DNA from: GCA-2862585 sp963991165
Lineage (GTDB): Bacteria; Bacteroidota; Bacteroidia; Flavobacteriales; UBA7312
NCBI GenBank assembly: GCA_963991165.1
Contig: CAXDOW010000048.1
Coordinates: 1 to 14,458, forward strand
Length of the DNA stretch: 14,458 bases
Direction of reading: 5' to 3'
This document shows positions 1 through 5,142 of this stretch, piece by piece. How positions within the stretch are numbered: position 1 is the stretch's first letter; each line of letters begins with the position of its first letter. The position numbers and the translations under genes are program-made. The notes beneath the pieces were generated by a model. That model had not been told where the DNA came from and did not search any database. It saw only the letters and a list, made by a program, of their open reading frames with translations.

Positions 1-288
1 AGCGTATTGACAACTACCATCATCAATGGTAGCATCGGACTGATAGTTGTAAGCTGTGGATTCTGTACATCCGTAGCAGTCGTAGTTGCACGATTCACTG
101 TCTTGATTGGCCAATGCATTGTAGTTACAGGCGGTATCGACCAAACAGCCAAAAATCAATTCTTCTTGGTTGTTTTCTGTGCCATCTTGGTTGGTGTCGC
201 TTATGTTGTCATCTTCTTTTTTGCAAGAAAATAGAACAAAAACAAGCATGATCAATAACAGTGTGAGTTTATTTGTTGAAAGTTTCAT
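1..288 (-). CDS. Cys-rich surface lipoprotein, N-terminal part (runs off left edge)
   Basis: Reading leftward from the ATG at 288, an open frame of 96 codons reaches the window edge without a stop. The protein starts with a type II signal peptide: basic N-terminus, hydrophobic residues 9-20 and lipobox L-F-S-C with the lipidated Cys at 22. The residues after it, C-K-K-E-D-D, fit the lipoprotein export signal described in Bacteroidota (Lys at +2 then two acidic residues), so display on the outer face of the outer membrane is predicted. After an acidic Asn/Gln-rich linker come Cys-rich repeats of about 24 residues, at roughly 47-72 and 73-96. They are of the type G-C-T-x-x-x-A-x-N-Y-(x)n-D-x-G-S-C-x-Y, common in secreted Bacteroidota proteins and of unknown function. 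A plus-strand frame over the same bases (7-234) is its shadow. The function and the C-terminal domains are not visible. Confidence 0.8.
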   Translation of the reverse strand, partial: MKLSTNKLTLLLIMLVFVLFSCKKEDDNISDTNQDGTENNQEELIFGCLVDTACNYNALANQDSESCNYDCYGCTESTAYNYQSDATIDDGSCQYA

Positions 289-303
289 AACGCCTAAATC
301 AAA

Positions 304-336
304 AAAAAAGTTATTACCAAATGTAATAACTTTTTT
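304..336 (-). terminator. Intrinsic terminator of the cinA-rpmB transcript
   Basis: A perfect 14-bp inverted repeat (304-317 with 323-336, loop 318-322) sits just after the rpmB stop. Read on the minus strand it is a hairpin ending in a T-run that continues to 301. The hairpin is nearly symmetric in base content, with A-run and T-run flanks, so it could also stop transcripts in the other direction, but only minus-strand genes flank it. Confidence 0.85.
318..325 (-). promoter_or_regulatory. Possible -7 promoter box for the left-edge lipoprotein
   Basis: On the minus strand these bases read TACATTTG, an exact match to the Bacteroidota -7 consensus TAnnTTTG, about 30 bases upstream of the lipoprotein ATG at 288. 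It lies in the loop and inner stem of the rpmB terminator. I see no TTG/TTTG -33 element at the usual distance, so this may be a chance match. Confidence 0.3.
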
Positions 337-359
337 CTAACTTGATGTTGTTTTAAAAA

Positions 360-599
360 CTAAACTAGAATATTGTTGTTTTCTTGTGCCTCTTTTAAAA
401 CGGCCGATATGCCTTTTTTATCAATCGTTCTGATGGCATTAGCGGAAACTTTTAATGTAATCCACTCTCCTGTTTCAGGAATAAAAAATTTCTTTGTTTG
501 GAGGTTCGGATAATATTTTCTTTTGGTTTTTCTGTTGGAATGAGAAACATTGTTACCAACCATTACCTTTTTACCTGTTATATCGCAAACTCTTGACAT
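360..599 (-). CDS. rpmB: Large-subunit ribosomal protein bL28
   Basis: Structural protein of the 50S ribosomal subunit, 79 residues, the normal length for the family. It begins with the family signature M-S-R-V-C-D-I-T-G-K, followed by the basic S-H-S-N-R-K-T-K-R segment and the conserved I-T-L-K-V-S-A-N-A-I-R-T-I-D-K-K-G region. Only one cysteine (Cys5) is present, so this is the zinc-free form. The frame stays open upstream to 665, but bL28 proteins start at M-S-R, and the longer version would run into the end of cinA; I therefore take 599 as the start. It lies 34 bases after cinA in the same direction, and a perfect -7 box between them suggests it also has its own promoter. A strong terminator follows directly. 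In many Bacteroidota rpmB is followed by rpmG and a small DUF4295 gene; neither follows here. Confidence 0.97.
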   Translation of the reverse strand: MSRVCDITGKKVMVGNNVSHSNRKTKRKYYPNLQTKKFFIPETGEWITLKVSANAIRTIDKKGISAVLKEAQENNNILV

Positions 600-623
600 T
601 ATTCTAATTTTAAAATTGGGTTG

Positions 624-631
624 CAAATATA
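624..631 (-). promoter_or_regulatory. -7 promoter box upstream of rpmB
   Basis: The minus strand reads TATATTTG, an exact match to TAnnTTTG, three bases after the cinA stop and about 25 bases before the rpmB ATG. No clear -33 TTG lies at 17-23 bases. It would let rpmB be transcribed independently of cinA, which suits the high demand for a ribosomal protein. Confidence 0.45.
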
Positions 632-633
632 TA

Positions 634-1890
634 TTATTTTTCTTTACATGTGACTTGTGACTCACTCAATAATTGGATCAATAAATTGAGTGCTTTGTTC
701 GATGCTCTTTCTATGTTGGTATTTCGGTCGGTGTTAAAAATTAGGGTTTCGGAAACAACCTTATTTGGTGTGGCTACGGCATAGCATATCGTCCCTCCTT
801 TTACACCATCAACATCTATTTTTGAGGCAAGCCCAGAAGTGGCAATGGAATAATCGGATTCAAAAAGACGTTTGCAACAACTTGCCATTTCTCGGACAAC
901 TTCCTCACTCACTACGCCGTATTTTGAAATTGTTTGGGCATTTACTTTCAATAGGTCGGTTTTTATTGTGTTAGAATAAGCAATTATTCCTCCTTTGTAA
1001 TAGGTTGAACTACCACTTATGGTTGTAATCATTTTTGAAAGATTTCCTCCGGTGCAACTTTCTGCTAAAGAAATAGTTTGATTGTTATTTTTCAACAATT
1101 GACCAATTACATCTTCGCTCAATCTTTTTTGAATGGGCGAATAGAAGGGGCCAATGATTTCCTTTAAACTTTCAATATTTTTTTCAATCATTAACTCCAA
1201 ATAATGACGGTCTTTTCCTCGAGCAGAAAAGCGTAGCATTAAAGATGAAATGGATGGCAAATAGGCCAGTTTAATTTCTTTAGGTAGCTTATTTTCCCAA
1301 TCAGCAATGAGTTCTGCCAGGTGCGACTCTATAATACCTCTAGTGTAGACCGTTTTGTGTACGATTTCCATGAGGTCGTACTTGGCTTTTATTTTTTGTA
1401 ATGCCGTTGGCATCATATCTTTCATTTCGTGAGGAATTCCTGGCATGGATACTAATATCTTACCCGCTTTATCGAACCACATACCTGGAGCTGTTCCTTT
1501 TCTGTTGTGGATTACTTGACAGGTGGATGGAACATAGGCCTGCAACTTAGTATAGTCATTGACTGTACGTTGGCGTTTTGAAAAATACGTTTTTATTTCT
1601 TCAAACACTTCTTGATTGAATACTAATTCATCATCAAAATAAGCGCATAAAGAGTGTTTGGTTAGATCGTCTTTGGTGGGCCCTAACCCGCCAGTCATAA
1701 CTATTAAATCGACTGACTGAAAAGAGTTTCTTATTGTGTCAACAATTTGATGTTGGGAATCTGAAACAGAAATTATCTGATTGACATGGATACCGTTTTG
1801 TTCCAAATAATTCCCAATCCATCCAGAATTAGTGTCAATGGTCTGACCAATAAGAATTTCATCTCCAATAGTTATGATGTTTGCTCTCAT
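634..1890 (-). CDS. cinA: CinA-family protein (NMN deamidase / competence-damage-inducible protein)
   Basis: Full-length two-domain CinA, 418 residues. The N-terminal molybdopterin-binding-like domain (about 1-170; COG1058, linked in some CinA proteins to ADP-ribose pyrophosphatase activity) opens with A-N-I-I-T-I-G-D-E-I-L and has T-G-G-L-G-P-T-K-D-D at 66-75 and S-M-P-G-I-P-H-E-M at 148-156. The C-terminal PncC-like domain (about 255-415) has L-A-E-S-C-T-G-G at 275-282 and Y-S-N-T-I-K ending at Lys310. Ser278 and Lys310 are the likely Ser/Lys pair for hydrolysing nicotinamide mononucleotide to the acid form in pyridine nucleotide recycling. The usual G-I/N-A-G-P loop is replaced by G-L-A-S-K near 353-357, so deamidase activity is less certain. 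The start is fixed by the family N-terminus, although a terminator T-run touches the ATG and no ribosome binding site is visible. Confidence 0.95.
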   Translation of the reverse strand: MRANIITIGDEILIGQTIDTNSGWIGNYLEQNGIHVNQIISVSDSQHQIVDTIRNSFQSVDLIVMTGGLGPTKDDLTKHSLCAYFDDELVFNQEVFEEIKTYFSKRQRTVNDYTKLQAYVPSTCQVIHNRKGTAPGMWFDKAGKILVSMPGIPHEMKDMMPTALQKIKAKYDLMEIVHKTVYTRGIIESHLAELIADWENKLPKEIKLAYLPSISSLMLRFSARGKDRHYLELMIEKNIESLKEIIGPFYSPIQKRLSEDVIGQLLKNNNQTISLAESCTGGNLSKMITTISGSSTYYKGGIIAYSNTIKTDLLKVNAQTISKYGVVSEEVVREMASCCKRLFESDYSIATSGLASKIDVDGVKGGTICYAVATPNKVVSETLIFNTDRNTNIERASNKALNLLIQLLSESQVTCKEK

Positions 1891-1913
1891 AAAAAAAGCA
1901 GCCGTAGCTGCTT
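1891..1913 (-). terminator. Terminator hairpin between the lipoprotein gene and cinA
   Basis: On the minus strand a 7-bp stem (1907-1913 with 1896-1902, loop 1903-1906) is followed by seven T residues (1891-1897, two of them in the stem), and the next base is the A of the cinA ATG. The hairpin starts about eight bases after the stop codon of the upstream lipoprotein gene. It would end much of the hisS-lipoprotein transcript, and in read-through RNA it would occupy the place of a ribosome binding site for cinA. Confidence 0.75.
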
Positions 1914-1921
1914 GTTTTCAG

Positions 1922-2323
1922 TTATTCGATTATGTGAAAAGTTTTGTTTTGGGAGGTTTCTTCTTGATCAATATCTTGCACCGTCACAATTAATCTGTAT
2001 CTGCCTGGTTCTAAATCTGGGAAGGGCAGCGTTATTGAATCTGTTTTGGATGCTGTTGTACCAGACAAATCATATTCAAATGTTCGATTCCAAGGTTTTG
2101 ATGCTATCCTTGCGTTAACAAAATTATCTATAACCTCAAGTCTAAACCTGCTAAGACCATTATCGTCCGAAAAAGAGCAAGAAAATTTAAGTTGAGCGCC
2201 TTCTTCTTTCAAAATTTCTGAATTAGTATTCAAAATTGAGAGATTGGTGATGGTTGGAGGTTCGTTGTTAGAGCAAGCTGTCAAAATACAGCTTAAGACG
2301 AAAATTTTTATAATTGCTTTCAT
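1922..2323 (-). CDS. Small lipoprotein with an Ig-like beta-sandwich
   Basis: A 133-residue protein with a clear type II signal peptide: M-K-A-I-I-K, a hydrophobic stretch, then lipobox L-T-A-C with Cys17. The next residues (S-N-N-E) do not form the Bacteroidota surface-export signal, so a periplasm-facing anchor is more likely. Residues 22-133 alternate in hydrophobicity like an Ig-like or cadherin-like domain: P-P-T-I-T-N-L at the start, F-S-D-D-N-G-L-S-R-F at about 51-60, and a final strand near Y-R-L-I-V-T-V-Q-D. This resembles small Bacteroidota lipoproteins with DUF4625-type domains, but I cannot assign a family. The gene begins four bases after the hisS stop, so it is surely cotranscribed with hisS, with no obvious functional link. 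A terminator hairpin follows. Confidence 0.8.
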   Translation of the reverse strand: MKAIIKIFVLSCILTACSNNEPPTITNLSILNTNSEILKEEGAQLKFSCSFSDDNGLSRFRLEVIDNFVNARIASKPWNRTFEYDLSGTTASKTDSITLPFPDLEPGRYRLIVTVQDIDQEETSQNKTFHIIE

Positions 2324-2327
2324 AGTT

Positions 2328-3692
2328 TTAGTGTTTGAGTAGCTTAATTAATTCTTCAAAGGTCATATTTTTTTGCGAACTTTCAAACATATTTTTTACG
2401 GTTAATGTATTTTCTTTCATTTCGTTTTCCCCAACCAGAATTACAAATTCAACGTTTTTTCGGTGAGCATATTGCATTTGCTTTTTCAATTTTGAACTGG
2501 TGGGGTATAATTCCGATTTAATGCCCATATCTCTCAATTGTTTCAAACATTTAAGGGAGTAAAAACTTTCTTGTTGTCCAAAATTAACAAACATGACTTT
2601 AACATTATCTTTGGTATCGTGTGGAAATAGGGATAATTCCTCCAAAACATGGTAGATTCTATCTAAGCCAAATGAAATACCCACTCCAGATATCCCCTCT
2701 AACCCAAACAAACCTGTTAAGTTGTCGTATCGACCACCGCCGCAGATACTACCTATGCTAACCTCGTCAGAAACGACTTCGAAAATGGCACCTGTGTAGT
2801 AGTTTAATCCTCTAGCTAATGTAACATCAAAATCCAAAACAGCTGTTTGCAAGGCAGTCTCATCAAATGAGACGGTTAGAAAATCTAATTCGTCAAGTCC
2901 TTGTTGACCTATTTTAGAAGATAATAAAAATGATCTGAGTTTTTCAATTTTCTCTTTATTGGAGCCACTTAATTCAAGTATAACATCTAATTGTGCAACC
3001 ATTTCTGTTGATAGCCCTTTACTTAAAAGTTCTTTTTTGACTTCACTTTTGCCTATCTTATCAAGTTTGTCTAACGCAATGGTTATTTCAGTAAAATAAT
3101 CGCTAGCACCCATCACCTCAGCAATACCACTAAGTATTTTTCGATTGTTCAATTTGATGCGATAATGAGTTAATCCTAATGAACTAAAGACATCATCGAA
3201 CAGTTGTATTAATTCAAGCTCAGAAATCAGGGAATCCGTACCTATAATATCGGCATCGCATTGGGTAAATTCTCTGTAACGTCCTTTTTGAGGTCTATCT
3301 GCACGCCAAACGTTTTGAACTTGATATCTACGAAAAGGAAATGCAATTTCGTTCCTGTGTTGGACAACATATCTAGCAAAAGGAATAGTTAAATCGTATC
3401 TTAAAGCTTTATCAGCAATATGATTGGCTAATAATTTTGAGGTTGTGTTAGTTTTAAGGTCTATTTTTGACAAAAAATCTCCAGAATTGAGTATTTTGAA
3501 GATGAGTTGCTCACCTTCTGAGCCATATTTCCCTGTTAAAGTTTCTAATTGTTCCATGGCGGGTGTTTCAATTGGATTAAATCCATAATTATTGAAATAC
3601 CGTTTAATTTTGCCTACAATGTACTCTCTTTTTTTTATTTCGGAAGGAGAAAAATCACGTGTTCCCTTGGGAATGGTTGGGGTTTTGGCCAT
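2328..3692 (-). CDS. hisS: Histidine--tRNA ligase
   Basis: Class II aminoacyl-tRNA synthetase that charges tRNA-His with histidine in the cytoplasm; 454 residues, within the family range. The N-terminus P-K-G-T-R-D-F-S-P is typical. Motif 1 lies near 37-47 (ending E-T-P-A-M-E), with Y-D-L-T-I-P-F-A-R-Y at 99-108. Motif 2 is around 119-145, with a Q-N-V-W-R-A-D-R-P-Q-K-G-R-Y-R-E-F loop. The histidine-binding signature is A-R-G-L-N-Y-Y-T-G at 293-301, with Asn where many bacteria have Asp. G-G-G-R-Y-D-N-L at 318-325 and motif 3 (G-I-S-F-G-L-D-R-I, 338-346) follow. The anticodon-binding domain fills about 362-454. It is first in the hisS-lipoprotein transcription unit. A tRNA-His gene lies about 10 kb away in the same window. 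Confidence 0.97.
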   Translation of the reverse strand: MAKTPTIPKGTRDFSPSEIKKREYIVGKIKRYFNNYGFNPIETPAMEQLETLTGKYGSEGEQLIFKILNSGDFLSKIDLKTNTTSKLLANHIADKALRYDLTIPFARYVVQHRNEIAFPFRRYQVQNVWRADRPQKGRYREFTQCDADIIGTDSLISELELIQLFDDVFSSLGLTHYRIKLNNRKILSGIAEVMGASDYFTEITIALDKLDKIGKSEVKKELLSKGLSTEMVAQLDVILELSGSNKEKIEKLRSFLLSSKIGQQGLDELDFLTVSFDETALQTAVLDFDVTLARGLNYYTGAIFEVVSDEVSIGSICGGGRYDNLTGLFGLEGISGVGISFGLDRIYHVLEELSLFPHDTKDNVKVMFVNFGQQESFYSLKCLKQLRDMGIKSELYPTSSKLKKQMQYAHRKNVEFVILVGENEMKENTLTVKNMFESSQKNMTFEELIKLLKH

Positions 3693-3713
3693 ATTGTATC
3701 AAAAAATTCTTTA

Positions 3714-3741
3714 CAAATATCTAAAAAAATAATCTAGTCAA
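3714..3741 (-). promoter_or_regulatory. Likely hisS promoter
   Basis: On the minus strand a -7 box GATATTTG (3714-3721, seven of eight consensus positions) is preceded at 17 bases by TTG (3739-3741), matching the Bacteroidota TTG-N17-23-TAnnTTTG pattern. It would start transcription around 15-18 bases before the hisS ATG. Confidence 0.45.
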
Positions 3742-3777
3742 TTCTTAAATTATAACTATTTTTAAAAAAAATTATAC

Positions 3778-3814
3778 AAAAGATATGCGATGTTGCATCT
3801 TTTTCTCATATTTG
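3778..3814 (+). promoter_or_regulatory. Dyad and -7 box upstream of the small outer-membrane protein
   Basis: CATATTTG at 3807-3814 matches seven of eight positions of the -7 consensus, about 40 bases before the ATG at 3854. Immediately upstream is an imperfect inverted repeat: AAAAGAT at 3778-3784 with ATCTTTT at 3797-3803, plus a nested GATG/CATC pair at 3789-3799. The dyad covers the place where the -33 region would be, so it could be an operator. No normal -33 TTG at 17-23 bases is seen. Confidence 0.35.
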
Positions 3815-3853
3815 CAAAAAAATTAATCAATTTATTTATCAAAAAAAGAAATT

Positions 3854-4276
3854 ATGAAAAAAATGCTTTTAACACTTGCAATTGCCTTTACTAGCTTAAT
3901 GGCTTCTGCACAGTTTATGGTAGTTGCTGATGTAGATTTAGAAGATTTCGAAACTGACAGCATCTCTGAAAGAGTTGACTTTGGTGTTGGTTACATGATA
4001 AGCGACACTTGGACCGTTGGTGCTGTTATGCCAGCTGGCGATGATGAAGATTTTAGAGTTTTTGCACGTTACTATTGGAATGAGTCAATTTATTTGACTG
4101 CTAACACAACAACCGATGACTTTTCAGACAACCTACGTGTTGGAGCTGGTTACAGTTTTGCAGCTTACGGAAGCTTGTTTATTGAGCCAAACTTTACATT
4201 TAATGTAACTGCTGATGAAGATAACGATGATGAAAGATATTCTAAATTCAAATTGGGTTTAGCGTACCGTTTCTAA
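3854..4276 (+). CDS. Small acidic outer-membrane beta-barrel-like protein
   Basis: A 140-residue protein with a type I signal peptide (M-K-K, hydrophobic core 4-16, cleavage after A-S-A at 17-19). The mature part of about 120 residues alternates short amphipathic strands with acidic turns, for example D-V-D-L-E-D-F-E-T-D, G-D-D-E-D and T-A-D-E-D-N-D-D-E. It ends in Y-R-F; a terminal aromatic residue is the usual recognition signal for outer-membrane barrel assembly. Repeated Gly-aromatic patterns (F-G-V-G-Y, V-G-A-G-Y, L-G-L-A-Y) also suit a small barrel of about eight strands. I cannot name a family; an OmpX/OmpW-like structural protein is one possibility, a soluble secreted protein another. 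It is monocistronic, with its own terminator and a possible operator-bearing promoter. Confidence 0.8.
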   Translation: MKKMLLTLAIAFTSLMASAQFMVVADVDLEDFETDSISERVDFGVGYMISDTWTVGAVMPAGDDEDFRVFARYYWNESIYLTANTTTDDFSDNLRVGAGYSFAAYGSLFIEPNFTFNVTADEDNDDERYSKFKLGLAYRF

Positions 4277-4295
4277 TTCGAATTGTTTAAACTTT

Positions 4296-4333
4296 AAAAA
4301 AGAGCATCAATTGATTGATGCTCTTTTTTTTTG
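4296..4333 (+). terminator. Intrinsic terminator of the small outer-membrane protein gene
   Basis: A perfect 9-bp stem (4302-4310 with 4315-4323, loop TTGA), extended by six A-T pairs (4296-4301 with 4324-4329), is followed by a T-run to 4332. It lies 20 bases after the stop codon. Confidence 0.92.
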
Positions 4334-4364
4334 TGTATATTTAACTGTTTTATGGTTATCTTTG
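4330..4364 (+). promoter_or_regulatory. Promoter of the zinc peptidase gene
   Basis: TATCTTTG at 4357-4364 is an exact -7 consensus match, with TTTG at 4330-4333 separated by 23 bases, at the long end of the accepted range. The -33 element overlaps the T-run of the preceding terminator. Transcription would start around 4370, giving a short leader before the ATG at 4386. Confidence 0.5.
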
Positions 4365-4385
4365 TACATTAATAAAATTTAACAC

Positions 4386-5075
4386 ATGATTTGGTTAATT
4401 ATAATCTTTTTTATGATTGTTGGTGGCATAGTAAGTAGTCGCCTAAAAAATAAATTCAAAAAATATTCTCAAGTACCTCTTTCAAATGGCATGACTGGTA
4501 AACAAGTGGCAGAACAAATGTTATCTGATTATGGTATTAGAAATGTTAAAGTGGTGTCTGTTCCTGGTAAATTGAGCGATCATTACAATCCACAAGATAG
4601 AACGGTCAATTTAAGTCCCGACGTCTATTCGAAATGTAGTGTAGCTTCAGCAGCAGTGGCTGCTCACGAATGTGGTCATGCTGTTCAACACGCTCAGGCC
4701 TACTCGTGGCTACAATTGAGATCTGCCTTGGTTCCTGCCGTATCGTTCAGCACCAAAATGTTAAACTTTATATTTATAATGATGTTCTTAGGAGCTGGTT
4801 TTTTAGGCTGGTTTGGTATTGATACCGCCTTGTTAACCGTCATTATTTTTCAATCGGCCATAACTTTGTTTACATTAGTCACTTTACCCGTAGAGTTTGA
4901 TGCTAGCAACAGAGCCCTTGTTTGGCTAAATCGCAAAAAAATTACTAGTCAGCAAACCCATGTGATGGCGGTTGATGCTCTTAAATGGGCTGCAGGAACC
5001 TATGTCGTTGCTGCTTTAGCATCTTTGACACAATTGGCCTATTACATCATGCTCTATTTAGGAAACAGGGACTAA
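4386..5075 (+). CDS. Membrane zinc metallopeptidase, YugP family
   Basis: A 229-residue protein of the Zn_peptidase_2 (YugP) family, integral membrane proteins whose substrates are largely unknown. An N-terminal membrane segment (2-17) is followed by a soluble stretch with N-G-M-T-G-K-Q-V-A-E-Q-M-L (34-46) and L-S-D-H-Y-N-P (63-69), typical of the family. The catalytic motif H-E-C-G-H is at 94-98 (zinc ligands His94 and His98, catalytic Glu95). Two or more membrane segments follow (about 123-144 and 146-167). L-P-V-E-F-D-A-S at 167-174 is conserved in the family and probably supplies the third zinc ligand. A last membrane segment is at about 201-224. Length and motif order are normal, so the enzyme should be active. 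It is probably transcribed alone from the promoter just upstream. Confidence 0.92.
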   Translation: MIWLIIIFFMIVGGIVSSRLKNKFKKYSQVPLSNGMTGKQVAEQMLSDYGIRNVKVVSVPGKLSDHYNPQDRTVNLSPDVYSKCSVASAAVAAHECGHAVQHAQAYSWLQLRSALVPAVSFSTKMLNFIFIMMFLGAGFLGWFGIDTALLTVIIFQSAITLFTLVTLPVEFDASNRALVWLNRKKITSQQTHVMAVDALKWAAGTYVVAALASLTQLAYYIMLYLGNRD

Positions 5076-5142
5076 TTTCTTCTTTTCTTAAAGCTTTTAA
5101 ATATGTCAATATTTTGAATTAACGTTTACTAAATTTTTTTTT

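Noticed and set aside
7..234. Plus-strand open frame of 75 codons with hydrophobic content
   Set aside because: It lies opposite a convincing lipoprotein on the minus strand; its apparent hydrophobicity is the complement of the Cys/Asn/Asp-rich repeat region.
600..665. Longer 101-residue version of the bL28 gene starting at 665
   Set aside because: bL28 proteins begin at M-S-R-V-C; the added residues resemble nothing in the family and overlap the end of cinA, with the rpmB -7 box inside the extension.
1786..2118. Plus-strand open frame of 110 codons across the cinA start and the lipoprotein gene
   Set aside because: It is antisense to two supported genes, has no promoter or family resemblance, and spans their terminator.
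3549..3737. Plus-strand open frame opposite the hisS start
   Set aside because: It is antisense to the conserved hisS N-terminus and has no supporting signals.
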